Below, in pieces: positions 46,405 to 59,773 of a stretch of 64,000 nucleotides of DNA; the first letter of the stretch is position 1; each line of letters opens with the position of its first letter. The stretch spans positions 74,513,595-74,577,594 of the forward strand of contig NC_083601.1 in assembly GCF_029168945.1 (NCBI RefSeq), written 5' to 3'. The stretch comes from Cannabis sativa (Eukaryota > Streptophyta > Magnoliopsida > Rosales > Cannabaceae). The position numbers and the translations under genes were made by a program. The notes under the pieces were generated by a model, which did not search any database, was not told the DNA's origin, and was given only the letters and a program-made list of their open reading frames with translations.

Positions 46405-48077
46405 GTCATTCTTATTTCATGAGCTTCTACCATTGTTTCATATGTTTGTAAGTCTTATACAGTACCCACCATTAGGGTGGTTAATACTAATATAAAACAC
46501 TTACAAACATACTTATCTTTCGAGATTAAACGGTGCTAACTTGCTAATGAACGTTCCTCCATTAGGGAGGATTACTCACTAAAACAATAGCTATGTAAAA
46601 CCAACAATGGAGATCGAATATCTCAAAATAATAAAGCTCATTATTTAAATTGTATTTTCTTCTATTATTTATTTATTTTAAATCTATATATATATTTATT
46701 AAATTTTAAATTTAGAATAGAATCTAAATAAAAATTTAATTTAATATTTGTAAAATTAAACTTAGATGGTTAAGAAAATAAAATGAATTATTTCCATCTT
46801 AGTGTTAATTTTCCAACAAATATTAAGAAAATTACTTAATTTAAGTTGTATTAATTTAAATTAATTTGCAACTCAAATTAAAATTTTCTACAAATATATA
46901 TATTGTATTTCCAAAAATACACAATTTTTGAAATACATTTAAAATAAATCAAACTTTACTTAGAAAAAATACCTCAAGCAAAAATATTATCTATCTAGAT
47001 TTTCTTGACTAATTAATCCAATTTCTAATAATATATTTCAGTTCCTTTATTTTAAAATAATCATTAAATGAAAAGATCATTGATTTGAGTTGATTCAAAA
47101 TTAATTAAAATAATTAATTTACAACTTCAATCTATCTTTCAAGATAAATTCAAAATCATCTTGCATAATTAAATGCTATTTTGAAAAATGATTAATAAAA
47201 TAAATAAAATATATTATGAAAATTATTCAAATTTAAGTTGTTATGGAAATACCCAACTTAAAATAATTTTCTTATTTAATTAAATATCATGAAAATAATA
47301 ATATCTAAGTATCATAATGAAAATCAGCTTAGACATTTAATTTTCAATTTAATTAAATGTATTAAATTCAGGAAATGAATAATTAAGTATAGAGAAGGCT
47401 TAATCATTAATTTCCAATTTAATACAAGGAAAAATATCCTTAATTGAATTGTACCAAAATTAATTATTAACCAATTAATTTCACAATCAATGATATTTTC
47501 CTAGATTAGAAATAATAATTAGTATGGAAATAACTATCTAGAAAATATCTCAATTCTACTAAGTATCTTTTCAAGATCTGGAAAATATCTAATTTAAGTT
47601 ATTATAGAAGGAATCTATAATTTACAAACTTAAAATTTTCCAAACATCATTTAATTAAATATCAAAATTAGGTAGTAACTACCTAATTTAAAGATATTCC
47701 CTTTTTAAGTTTAAAACCAACTTAAAATAATATCTTCTAAGAATCTTCAATAACTAATTCCTAGAATTCCTCAGCTTAATATTATTATCAAAATATATTC
47801 AAATTTAAGTTTAAAAAAAATTAGTAAATACTAATTCATAACTTAAATAAGAATATTTAATGAAATAATAAAAATAAGTTTCAGAAAGAATCTAGTTAGT
47901 TAAAATTCTTTATTTAATTAAATACAAGAAAAATACAAATAGTTTATCCAGAAATGAAATTCATTAAACTATATTTTTCTTAAATTAATTTCAAAGAAAT
48001 TAATTATGTTGCTATTCAATTTTTTATTAGGTCAAACTAATATAATTAACGTAGCACAGTTATCCAAATTAGGCAAA
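46405..48077 (-). other. TR-GAG element leader, AT-rich part
   Basis: No coding sequence. A conserved block at about 46505-46625 (CTTATCTTTCGAGATTAAAC ... CCATTAGGGAGGATTACTCA) matches about 59880-59990. The rest is AT-rich and diverged from the sister element. Confidence 0.65.
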
Positions 48078-48171
48078 TGGGCCTTCACAATTGGGGTTGT
48101 TCATGTGAGGGGGAGCTGGGTCCAGTATGTCGCACCCACTTCTAAGGCTCCCAACTCTCACACAAGGCCCA
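48078..48171 (-). other. Hairpin-forming GC-rich leader block, conserved in the sister element
   Basis: Outer stem TGGGCCTT/AAGGCCCA (48078-48085 with 48164-48171). Inner pairing TGTGAG and TGGG with CCCAACTCTCACA. The block is 94 nt in both elements (here and 61255-61348) and nearly identical, while the AT-rich DNA around it has drifted. Confidence 0.7.
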
Positions 48172-49166
48172 AAAGAGAGGAATTTAACCTTAAAATGAAC
48201 AACTGTTATTAATTGAATAAGCTCATTAACTAAATGAGCCTAAATAAAATCTATCAGGTTATGACATTTTATTTAGCAACAACAACCTATATGTATCTAT
48301 AATAAAAATTAAACATATAGGCTCACACAGGCACACAGATTTGGATGGATCCTATCATGTTACTAGGTCATACACAGATGAAAGAAGTTTGTAAAAATTA
48401 CCTGTTACAAATTATCAACTTGATCTATCATCAATTGAACCATGGGTTAAAATCAGATCATTTGATCTGTCAACAAGTTAACCCTGGCAATTTAGATCAA
48501 GTAATAATAGGTTTTAGAAAAACTTACAAACAATCTAAAACACATACTCCTGCAACAAGGTTAGATCTGGATAGTTGGATGTAGGATTTATTTAATTTTA
48601 AATCTATATTTCGAAAAATAATATTAAAATTAAACCTACCATTTTGAAAATTTAGGTTTTGGGTAACCTAAATGCATTTCAAAATTAAACTGTCAACTTT
48701 CCTTTTAAATTTCATGTTATTTAATAAATTAAATAATAAAATAGAAAATGGTAAATACATACCCTTTTCTTATTTTACAACTTAATTTAATTGAAAAATA
48801 ACAAAATTTAAAAGTTAACAATAATACCTTATTTCCTCTTTTAAAATTATCATGATTATTTGGATCTTATTTTAATTAAGGTCAAGTTACCAAAAAAAAA
48901 TTAATATCTGACCTTAAAAAATAAAATAATCAAATTTTAAAGGAAATAAGAAAAAGGTAAGCAAAACTTGATTTTTCCCATTTTCAAAATCAAATTGCAC
49001 TAATATCTAAAATTAATTTTAAAAATTAAAATTAATTTATTTCTGATAATTAGATTTGAAATTTGAAAAACAAAAATCAACATACAAAACTACACAAAAA
49101 ATCGGAATTTAATTCCATGAAATAGCATGAAAAATCGAAGAAAACGAAGAAAATAGCAGGTGGTAC

Positions 49167-49191
49167 GGACAGCATGCAAAGCATGCTGTCC
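49167..49191 (-). other. Perfect 11-bp hairpin near the 5' end of the TR-GAG internal region
   Basis: GGACAGCATGC AAA GCATGCTGTCC is a perfect inverted repeat with a 3-nt loop. It lies about 355 bases inside the 5' LTR, in a GC-rich island (49155-49290) that also has two CCGCGCGCGT(G/A)GG copies. Confidence 0.8.
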
Positions 49192-49532
49192 GCGCGCGTG
49201 GGAGAGGAGCCCCAGCCCAAAAATCTGGGGGCAAGCACCCCTGCGCATGATTTCCGCGCGCGTAGGGGAGGTGCTCACCACCTAGGTTTTTCCCGATTTT
49301 TAAAAATTCATAACTAATTCAAATTAAATCGAAATCGAGTTCTGTAAAAAAGTAAATTGCTTAGAATTTTCCAAACTATCCAATAAAAATAATTCCAGAT
49401 ACAGAAAATCAATTATTTTTCCCAGAATTCACAAACATCAATCAAACATCAATATGACACAACATGAAGCCATCCAAATCACAAGCAAATCGTTTTAAGT
49501 CCAAATTTCTTGCAAGTAAATCAATTACCATG

Positions 49533-49544
49533 GCTCTGGTGCCA
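49533..49544 (-). promoter_or_regulatory. Primer binding site of the TR-GAG element
   Basis: GCTCTGGTGCCA is the reverse complement of TGGCACCAGAGC, a two-base variant of the Met tRNA primer site, followed by a 2-base spacer and the LTR. Confidence 0.82.
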
Positions 49545-49546
49545 GT

Positions 49547-51490
49547 TGTTGGTATTATATTTATCCAGGATCTTAGATCTATTGCAAGTATGTTGATTTA
49601 ACAACCTAATATTGAACTTCTAAAACGATGAACTAAACACATAAAAGTTAAGAATAACTTACAGTGATTGCAGCGGAATTTATGTCTCCTTCCACTCAGA
49701 TCTCTAACCCTTGATTCCTGTCTGTAGCAGAGTATGATCAAGATCTGAGCCCGAAAGTTCTTCAGTTGGATGTGATCCTTCACAGTCTTCCAAACTATGA
49801 TGAGATACTGAATGATGTGAGTGGGCACTTCTCTCTCGCTAGGGAATTTCGAAATCTCTCTTTGTTTTCTCTCTTATTTTCGTGTGATACACTTTGCAGA
49901 GCAAAGTTTCTCAAGCAACACATGCATACAAAGAGAAGAGAGGGGCTGCTATAAATAGGAAAAGAGAAGACCACAACTTTCCAAATAAACAGTTTCCTCT
50001 TTTACTGTGTAATAGAATAACTGCCTTATTTAGTGTGATTCACCACTTTCCTATTTAGGCTAGGCTTTGATTAGCAATTAAATGACAAATTAAATTGAAA
50101 AATAATAATTGGGAAAAGGCAATGATGTGGCCGACCATGGTGTGAATGGGCCTCGCATTGATTTTGCAATTTCCTCAATTTTATTTCTATTTCTCCAAAA
50201 ATGCCATTTTTCCAATTCTAATCATTTAAATGCCAAAACAAATTATTTAATAACTAAAATAGATTATTAAATAATATTGCCATTTAAAATTAATTATTAA
50301 TTCAGACATGCAAAGTCTCATAATTAATAATTAAACCTAGAAACCCTCTTATTTACGATTTCATCCCTAAACTGTGAGAATTCACAAATTAGACATAGTC
50401 TAACTTTTAGAATTATAATTGATTAATCATAAATCAATTATAGAGTCCTACAAACAGTATAGTCTCAACTAGAATGGGGACCATGGATCTATATTCTGAG
50501 CTTCCAATAAGTTGAACCGATTTACCAAGTAAATCCCTAACTTATTAATTCCTCGTTGAATCCACTCTTAGAACTTGGAATTGCACTCTCAGACTTATAT
50601 AGAGCATATCATATGTTTCACGATATCAATATGCTATCTCATTTAACCATTGTTATAATCTTAATGTGATTTAGAGATCCTCTATATAGATGATTTACAT
50701 CGAGACGGGACTAATTTACCGTTTACACCCCTCAATGTATTTTGCCCATTTGAACACTTAGTTACCTGTAAATGATGTTATAGTGATCTAATATATAGTC
50801 ACTGAAACAAGAGCTCATCCATTTACTTCTATTTAACTAAGCTCAAAAGGAATCATCACTTTACTTCTATACACCAGTAGAAGCTATATATTTCCATATT
50901 TATGTTTAGCACTCCCTATTCAGTTATGCTATCATGTTCCCAAAATATATGTATTATCCTGACTCAAAACAAGCTTTAACTAATAAATCAAAGAACAAGA
51001 ATAGCACTCCTGAGATTGAGCCTAAGCATATCAGGATTTAGATTCTCTTAATCTAAGATCAACTTCTGACATTGACTTGGAAAGATACAACGGTAAGTTT
51101 ACAATATCTTTAACCAAGTTCAATATCGGTCCAGTCCAATGCATACTCCATGCATTCGAAACCAGTATACTTTACCAATGTTCTGGAAAGAACATAACAC
51201 TTACTCCAAGTGTAAGTATACTTCATCGCTGATTATCACATCAGTGTAAATCCAAAACACTGATGAACAGGGACCAAATCTTTTGAATCATATAATCACA
51301 ATCACATTCCACTGTATTGACGATACTGTAATTGTGAATAACTATATGTTCTGGATTTAACTGATTTTGTGCATATATCAAATATATGTATTAAACCATA
51401 AACATGTAACATACATGTAAACATGCTTCACTTCTAAATTGATAACTAATCAGATTGTAATGAGTTTTATTTAGGGCATAAAACCCAACA
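49547..51490 (-). repeat. 5' LTR of the TR-GAG element (1,944 bp)
   Basis: TGTTGGTATTATATTTATCC to ...GCATAAAACCCAACA on the plus strand. Right flank TTGGA is the target duplication. Confidence 0.92.
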
Positions 51491-51495
51491 TTGGA

Positions 51496-54400
51496 ACCCT
51501 AATGCCTAGAGGGAAATTAGTTATCTCTAAAGGCCAGATTATGTCTATGCCAATTAGGGTGAAAATAGAGAGTTGTGTGTTGACTTAGTAGAGCTAGAAC
51601 CAACAGAGTTTGATATCATACTTGGGATGGATTTTCTGTCCAAGTATTCAGTCAGTATTGACTGTAAGCAAAAAATAGTAATTTTTCAACCTGAGGACGA
51701 AGATCCATTTGTTTATGTTAGATTTGTTCAGGGTCTCGAATCCCGATTATTTCAATTTTAAGGGCTAAAGATTTATGACACTGTGGATGTGTAGGATTCT
51801 TGGCGGTTGTAATTAATTCTAGAAAATCTGAAACATTTGGCCCCGAGGAGGTCAAAGTTGTAAAAAAATTTCTTGATGTTTTTCCTTAGGAGTTACCGGG
51901 ATCACCGCCATAGTGAGTGATAGATTTTGTAATTGATCTGGCACCTAGGGACAAAACCTGTTTCAAAGGCACCATATAGAATGGCTCCAACAGAACTTAA
52001 GGAGCTAAAAATACAACTTCAAGGGATGGTGGATTTAAGGTTTACCCAACCCAGTGTGTTGCCCTGGTGAGCTCTGATTTTGTTTGTGAGAAAGAAGGAT
52101 GGGCCCCTCTGAATATGCATTGATTACCGGGAATCAAACAAGCTGACAATAAAAAATTAGTATGCATTGCCTAAGATTGATGATTTGTTCGATCAACTCC
52201 AGGGGAAGACTGTATTTTCAAAGATTGACTTGCAATTTGATTATCATCAACTGAGAATTCAAGAGGAAGATATTTCAAAAAATACATTTCGGACCAAGTA
52301 TGGTCATTATGAGTTTTTGGTGATGTCATTCGGATTGACTAATGCTCCAACCACCTTTATAGATCTCATGAATAGAGTATTCAAGGATTTCCTCGATAAC
52401 TGCATCATAGTGTTTATCGACGACATCCTTGTGTACTCACAGATAGAAGAAGAACATGAGCAACATCTCCAAATGGTATTACATCGACTCAACAATCACA
52501 AGCTGTATGCAAAATTTAAAATGTGTAAATTTATGTTGTCGGAAGTGTCCTTCCTAGGGCATATTGCCGGAAAAGATGGAATTATGGTTGATTTCCGAAA
52601 GATCAATCAGTCAAAAATTGGCCAAGGCCAAGAACAGTGACTGAAGTGCAAAGTTTTCTCAGATTGGTAGGGTATTATTGATGTTTTGTCGAAGGATTTT
52701 CTAAGATTTGAATACCACTAACGGTTTAACTAAGAAAAACTAACGGGTTGTATGGTCCAAAAAATGTGAAACAAGTTTCCAAGAATTAAATCAACTGTTG
52801 ATCACAACACCAGTGTTAGCTTTGTCATCAGACCAAAAAAAGTTCATCGTTTACTATGATGGACCCAGACAGGGTCTGGGATGTGTTCTGATGCAAGCTG
52901 ACATGCTTATAGCATATTCTTCCTGGCCACTAAAGGAATATGAACAACATTACCCAACGCATAATTTAGAGCTTGCTACTTTAGTATTCACTCTAAAGAT
53001 ATGGCGACACTACTTGTATGGAGAAAAATGTGAGATTTACACGGATCACAAGAGTCTCAAGTATTTCTTCACTCAAAAGGATTTGAATATGAGTTAGAGG
53101 CGGTGGCTGGAATTAGTCAAGGATTATTATTGTGAGATTCTAAATCATCTCAGGAAGGTCAATGTTGGGCGAATGCTTTGAACAGAAAAAGTCTCGGACA
53201 TGTCTTAAATACTGTAATGATAGCTCCTTAGTTAGCCTCAGAAATGGTTAAGTCTGAAATTGAATTTGTGGTTGAAAAGTTACATAACATGATACTTCAA
53301 TCAGATTTGTTGGAAAGGATCAGAAAAACACAATTGGAAGATGCTGAGTTAGTTAAAATTTGAGATGAGGTATTGGCCTGTCGACCTAAGGACTTTTCAG
53401 TCTCGAATAACAGAATGTTACTTTACAAAGCTCGAGTTTGTGTTCAAGATAGGGTTGAGCTCAGAATAGAAATACTTGATGAAGCTCATACTATACCTAT
53501 TCGTTGCACTCAAGAACCACAAAAATGTATCAGGATTTGAAACCCTTTTATTGGTGGTGTTGAATGAAGAAAGATGTAGTGGATTACGTGTCTAAATGTC
53601 TAACATGTCATCATATCAACCTGAGAACTAGACGCTGACAGGGTTACTACAACCATTAGCACTCCTGAATGGAAGTGGGAGGATATTACAATGGACATTG
53701 TGGGTTCGCTCAGAATCACTGAAATGTATGACTCAATATGGGTCATAGTGGAATGTTTCATGAAGTCAACACATTTTCTGCCAGTAAAAAGCAACCTATA
53801 CGGTGGATCAGTATGCAGAGTTGTATGTGAAAGAGATAGTTCACCTCCATATAGCTCCAAAATCCATTGTTTCAGACAGGGATCCAAAGTTTATATTGAA
53901 ATTCTGGGTAAATCTTCGGAGAGCTATGGGCACAAAGCTAAAATTCAGTACAACTTTTCACCCTCAGACTGATGGGCAATCAGAGAGAATAATTCAAATA
54001 TTAGAAGACTTACCACGAGCCTGTGTCATGGACTTTGAGGGTTCATGGAGAAAATACTTACCTTTGATAGAATCTTCCTACAACAACTACCAAAGTATAA
54101 TAGGAATGGCTCCCTATTAAATGATGTACGGTAGGAAGTGTCGTTCTCCAATTCATTGGGACAAAATAGGAGAAAAGAAGTATCTGGGTCCTTAGTTAGT
54201 TTAAAGGACCAATGAAGCAATAGACAAGATCAAGGCTCGGATGTTTGCTTTACAAACTAGGCAGAAAAGTTACGCTGATCTGAAGCGCAGAGACATTGCA
54301 TTTCAAGTAGGAGAACATATTTTCCTGCAAGTTGCACCAATTTGGAAAGAGGGGCAAGTTAAGCCCTAAGTTTATAAGGCCATTTGAGATACTTGAGAAG

Positions 54401-54745
54401 GTCGGGCAAGTAGCGTATAGGCTAGCCATACCACCAGCGTTATCGGCTGTTCATAATGTATTTCATATTTCAATGCTAAGGAAAATGTTTTAGACCCAAC
54501 TCATGTCTTGAGTTACGAAGCCCTAGAACTATAGCCAGACTTGTCTTATGAGGAACGGTCAGTTCAAATCCTTGATAGTAAAGAAAAAGTTCTTCGAAAC
54601 AAGACCATAGTTTTGGTCAAGGTACTCTGGAGGAACAGTAAGGTAGAAGAAGCCACCTGGGAATTAGAGTCCAACATGAAGGCTTAATACCCAAAATTAT
54701 TCAAGTTAGATTTCGAGGACAAAATCCTTTTAATAGGGGAATAAT
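51496..54745 (+). pseudogene. Gypsy Pol: protease end, RT, RNase H, integrase, chromodomain-like tail (decayed)
   Basis: Protease end with DIILGMDFLSKY (about 51610-51650). RT from about 51960 to 52600 with [42 protein letters not shown] and the catalytic FIDDILVYS (about 52415). RNase H from about 52790 to 53097 ([27 protein letters not shown]). Integrase zinc module (CLTCHH near 53600), core with MDIVGS, SDRDPKF and HPQTDGQSER, then WRNSKVEEATWELES near 54640. In-frame stops and frameshifts occur throughout (for example after 51760, 52640, 53097, 54120). It resembles the intact integrase at 2-1153 closely, so both belong to one chromovirus-like lineage. The polypurine-like TTTTAATAGGGGAATAA precedes the LTR. 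Not functional. Confidence 0.9.
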
Positions 54746-54994
54746 TGTAATGACCGCATATTAGATTATAGATAAGTAATGGCAATTAGCATTAATTATT
54801 TGTATTTTATAAATATGCATGATTATATATTGTTGTGGGCCCTATTTTTAAAAACGGGCATTAAAGTTATAATTTCTCAATTTTGGAGATTTTATTAAAC
54901 TCTAAGAGTATTATTTATGCTAAATATGAATTATGTAATTTTTATGATTTTTGCTCGGTGACGACGAAAAAATGCGATGGATGGCCGTATGTGT
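54746..54994 (+). repeat. Gypsy 3' LTR, first 249 bp
   Basis: Starts TGTAATGACCGC, comparable with TGTAAAGCCCGC at 1155. Cut at 54994 by the next insertion; TGTGT at 54990-54994 is the presumed target duplication. Confidence 0.78.
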
Positions 54995-56906
54995 TGTTGG
55001 AAATTATTTTACCAGGATCTAGATTTACTAACAAGTATGTTGGATTAACAACCTAATATGAATTCTAAAACAATGAAAATAAACACATATAAAGTTAGAA
55101 AACCTTACAGTGGGTGCAGAGGAATAATATGACTCCTTCCGTTCAGATCTCTAGCCCTTGATTCCTTTCTGTAGCAGAGCATCACCAAGATCTGAACCTG
55201 GATCTTCTTTTCTCCTTCTTTGATGCAGAAATTCCATAGTCTTCCATACTATGATTGAGATACCACTTGATGTATGTGGGCACTACTCATCTCACAAGGA
55301 TTTCGAATTTTCTCTCTATTTTTCTCTCTTAATTTTGTGGCTTTTCATGCATACAAGAGAAGAGAGCAAGGTTCCTTTATATAGGGAAAAAGGAGAGCAC
55401 AACTTTCCAAATAAAACAGTTTCCTTAATTACTGTGTAATCAATTAACTGCCTTATTTAGTGTAATCCACCACTTTCCTATTATAGCTAGGCTTTGATTA
55501 GCAATTACATGGCAATTAAAAAATAAAAATAATAATTGGGAAACACAAAGGAGTGCTCGGCCATAGAGGGAAATGGGCCTCACTTGGATTTTGCAGTTTC
55601 CTCAATTTTATTTCTATTTCTCCAAAAATGTCATTTTTCCAATTCTAATCATTTAAATGCCAAAACTAATTATTTAATAACTAAAATAGATTATTAAATA
55701 ATATTGTCATTTAAAATAATTATTAATTAGACATACAAAGTTTCTTAATTAATAATTAAACCTAGAAACCCTTTTATTTACGATTTCATCCTTAAACTGT
55801 GAGAATTCATAAAGTAGACATAGTCTAACTTTTAGAATTATAATTGATTAATTAAAATCAATTAACTGAGTCTTACAAGCAGTATGGCCTCAACTAGTAT
55901 GGGGACCATGGGTCTATATAACCGAGCTTCCAATAAGTCGAACCGAATTTACCAAGTAAATTCCCTAACTTATTAATTCCTCATTGAATCCACACTTAGA
56001 ACTTGGAATTGCACTCTCAGTCATATAGAAACGCTCTATATGTTCCACGATATAGACACGTCATTAGTTATCCATTGTTATAACCCTAATGTGATCAATG
56101 ATCCTCTATATAGATGATTTACACTGTACATGATTAAATTACCGTAACACCCTACAATGTATTTTATCCTTAAAACACTTAACCCTGTATAAATGATATT
56201 TCACCTAAGTGAAATGAGATCTCCACCATTTATCTTCGTTTGGTTAAGCTCGAAGGAAATCATCCTTTACTTCTATTTGCCAAATAGAAGCTATAGATTC
56301 CATATTTATGTTAGCGCTCCCCCACTCAATTGCATTACCGTGTTCCCAAAATGTACGTATTACCCTGATACAAAACTGGGCTTAACTAACAAATCAAAGA
56401 ACACGAGTAATACTCTTGAAATTGAGTCTAACCATATCAGGATTTCGATCATGTGATCTAGGATCAACAGTTGATATTGAATTGAATAGATATTACGGTA
56501 AATTTCAACATATCTAATCAAAGTTCAATATCGGTCCATTCCAATGCATACTCCATGCATCCGATACTGGTAAACTTTGCCAATGTCCTGGAAAGGACAT
56601 AACACTTTTCCAAGGTGTAAGAATACCTATCACTGATTATACCATGTCAGTCTAAATCCAGTGTTCTGACAAATCAGGGAATCAACTTTTGAACATACAA
56701 TAAAGATTATATTCCACTGTGCTGACAACACTATAATCTTTAACCAACTCATATGTTCTGGACTTAAAAAGAATTCATACATTATATACATATAATCATG
56801 AAATAAATCATGTGAACCATGCAACATAAAATGTTATTTCTGATCTTTATTAATAAGTAAATCTGATTATATGAAATGAGTTTTATTTAGGGCATAAAAC
56901 CCAACA
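54995..56906 (-). repeat. 3' LTR of the gag-less element (1,912 bp)
   Basis: TGTTGGAAATTATTTTACCA to ...GGGCATAAAACCCAACA. The following AACTCCCACTTGC (minus sense GCAAGTGGGAGTT) is the polypurine tract at 56907-56919. Confidence 0.92.
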
Positions 56907-59638
56907 AACTCCCACTTGCACTAATATAAAACAAAAAGTGCATTTCAAATAATCATTAACACCTTGATATACCAATCAAGTGTAATAGTAGTAAACTCCT
57001 CGTAATGGGATCTGACAGGTTGAATTAAACACAACCTCTTCTGCACCATTACTCTTCCTTAATCACAAAATCCTTGATAATGTGAAATTCCTCTCTATAT
57101 GTCTACTCTTTTGGGATACTGGATTCTATACTTTTGGGCAACTACTCTTTCGTTATTCAGGAAGTAACCCTAGTAGTTAAGGCAAGTTGGAACACTGCCA
57201 CAAATGTATAGAACTTTCCTTAGACTGAAAAAGTATCTTTCCTGCAACTTTTAACATTCAGTCTCTTTCTGGTAGACCAAGAGATTTCAGATAGGTTTTT
57301 ACACTTCTCCAAAATCACTACTCCACCCCCAAAGTAATCACCATCTCATCAGCAGACTTTCTAGCACAAAGGCAAGTCTTGAAATCTGATGTGGTGTAGT
57401 CTAAGAGTTTTAAACAAACACCCTTATTGACTAACATATAGTTCCTCTTCTTAATCTTAAGATTTACTTGATTTTCTTCCAATGTTCTTCTCCTGGATTA
57501 ATCTGATACCTACTCATTACTCCCACTCAACAGCAGGTGTCTGGTCTAAGGCATACTAAAGCATATCTGAGACCTCTCACTGTTGATTTAAGAATTTCTT
57601 TCATGGCTTTATCTTCTTTGGAATAGTTGAGACTTTTCCTTAGATAAATAAAATCTATGTCTAAGAAGTTGTGAAGCTTCTATAGATTTCCATTGGAAAG
57701 AAAAAAGCTTCAGCATCTTACTAAAGTAAGTTGCTTGCATTAGAGTAAGTAATTACCAGGTACACCACAAGCCATAGGTTTAGATAAACTCAAACCTATA
57801 AAACTAGGAACATGAAGTTTTGTTCAGTCCGTTGAATAGATTTATGAACAAAAATTTCCTATCATGTCCTTGTAATAGAAAACTTTAGGTTACTCCATGT
57901 AAATGGATCAAACCATAGTTCTATTGGCTTTCTTCTTAGTTTCTTATCTTGACAATCCATTGCTTGTTTAAACTCACAATGGATTTTAATCACTAGTGTC
58001 TTCCAAGTCATAAGAAGGTAAAGTTCCTAGAAACTCTTCCACTACAACAAGGTACCGTGAACTATGTCAAAGAAAACTAAATGGTATAGACCTCTTCAGT
58101 TGTGTTAAGACAACAGAGGCAGTGGGATCATCTTGTAAAATAAGATGATAGAACACTTTTGGAATCAAGAAAAAATATCTCCTTTATTTGCTACTTTATT
58201 TTCAGACTTAGTCATTTTCTTAGAAAAGTAGTATTTGTTTAAACAAACACTTTCTTATCTAATGACTATGGGATGCTCCACCCCTAATCACTTAGAATAG
58301 CTAACAAACATGCAAACCAAGGTTAGCAGTTCTAGCTTTTCTTAAGATTTCGATTAGGTCATCCATGAATCTAGTAATGATTTACATTAAGTATACAACC
58401 ATTGCATCATTCTGAAATTTTATTTCCATAGACAGATTTAGGCAACGACTAGTAACTAATCATCAATATGCAACTCGAATTTTTGGGGAGGTAAGTTTGG
58501 ATATTATTCAAAATCAAATTAATGATCTTTGAACTGCATATCTACTAACTTTTTCTCCACCCCTATCAGTTCGCAAGATCTTTAACCACTTACCTTCACC
58601 ATTGCTAGAAATTCATGAAATTTTTCAAACATTTCAAATTTCCTTTGCATAAGGTAAAATCTAGAGTGATCGTTTTAAGAATACAACGAAAACTCATATC
58701 CACCCCTGAATGTACATCCATCTGCGAATGAGATGAAATTACTTTCAGTGGATATAGGCATATTAATTCTTTGCAGAGAATGATCTTGTCAAAACCACTA
58801 TGAACAAGATACAAATGCCTTAGATTTATAAAATATGTGGTTGTATCTTTTGATGACTTAAGTTTAGTTACATCAAAGAGTTCTTAGAATAGTGCAAGTG
58901 GATTCTGGTCACAGAATACTAAACTCATACAGTTTGAATCCATTGATAGAAAATGGTTATTAAACACTTGTGAAAGTGTAACTGTATAATTAGTAATTCT
59001 TTCTTGGACCACCACTACTAATCTAACTCTATGATTTGCCTATACAAGTAGGAGATATCTAAGATTGAGGATTTATATCATTTAGGGATAGAATTCCGGG
59101 AATATAATCATATGCGTCATCTAATTTCTTAAGAGAAAATAAGACTTTATATGATTTATAGACCATTCATCCAATGATATGTCATTAAGCTAATTCGAAA
59201 TGAATAAGCTAAGAGGAATTAGGATAATTTCGTTTTAAATAAGAATCCAACGATGCTCCGATTAGCGAGAGTCAAAGTAATCTTATTTATACAATCTTCT
59301 ATTTTCATATTGTAAAACACTAGTCTGAAGTGTCATCAATTGATGAACAGCTAGATGTTGCATATACAATATTTATCTTTCGAGATCTAACACTATTATG
59401 TTAGTCTAATGGTGAAAATCCATTAGGGATTTATCTCATTAGAAAAACAAATCAAGTTAGACCAACAATGAAGATTCGAAATTAAACTACAATTTAATAA
59501 CAGAAAATAACATGGTTCAATACAAATTCATACACAATTCAGAAATTATCAAGCACATAGCAAGTAGGAATGACAAGTGAAAATACTAAAACATACAATC
59601 CTAAATAATTTCCAAGGTTTTCAACAAACTGATATCAG

Positions 59639-59773
59639 TGTCCCGTTTAGGCGAGAGTCAAAGCTATCATTCATTGAATAGAGTTGTCAGCTCATCTAAA
59701 ATGTCAAACATTCTAGCAACCTTTTATTCGATCAAGATGTGAATCCACGTTGTCCCGTTTAGGCGAGAGTCAA
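59639..59773 (-). repeat. Leader motif pair, gag-less element
   Basis: Same 23-nt motif as at 46268 and 46381, here at 59639-59661 and 59751-59773. The pair, its spacing and the flanking text (TTTTCAACAAACTGATATCA; GAGTTGTCAGCTCATCTA) are conserved. Confidence 0.85.

Larger units (their letters stand above)
41551..51490 (-). mobile_element. TR-GAG-type LTR retrotransposon (gag only, 9,940 bp)
   Basis: LTRs at 41551-43463 and 49547-51490, primer site beside the right LTR, and a perfect 5-bp duplication TTGGA at 41546-41550 and 51491-51495. Gypsy protease sequence continues across the two flanks. The internal 6.1 kb encodes only one protein, a copia-type Gag (45234-46104). No protease, integrase, RT or RNase H sequence was found. 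Elements with LTRs and gag but no pol have been described in plants as TR-GAG. The two LTRs differ by few substitutions and one short deletion, so the insertion is young. Confidence 0.88.
32173..54994 (+). mobile_element. Decayed Ty3/gypsy element hosting several nested insertions
   Basis: Pieces in order: 3' part of the 5' LTR (32173-32358 and 37933-38464), primer site, gag (38465-38797 and 40665-41545), pol (51496-54745), start of the 3' LTR (54746-54994). Insertions between pieces are a solo LTR with a CACTA element, a second solo LTR, a TR-GAG element and the element at 54995 onward. Its integrase and tail closely resemble those at 2-1153, so it belongs to the same gypsy lineage. It carries many stops and is inactive. 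Confidence 0.85.

Noticed and set aside
51496..54745. RT/RNase H/integrase considered as an endogenous pararetrovirus
   Set aside because: Integrase and LTRs are present and the order PR-RT-RH-INT matches Ty3/gypsy; no movement or coat protein signature.
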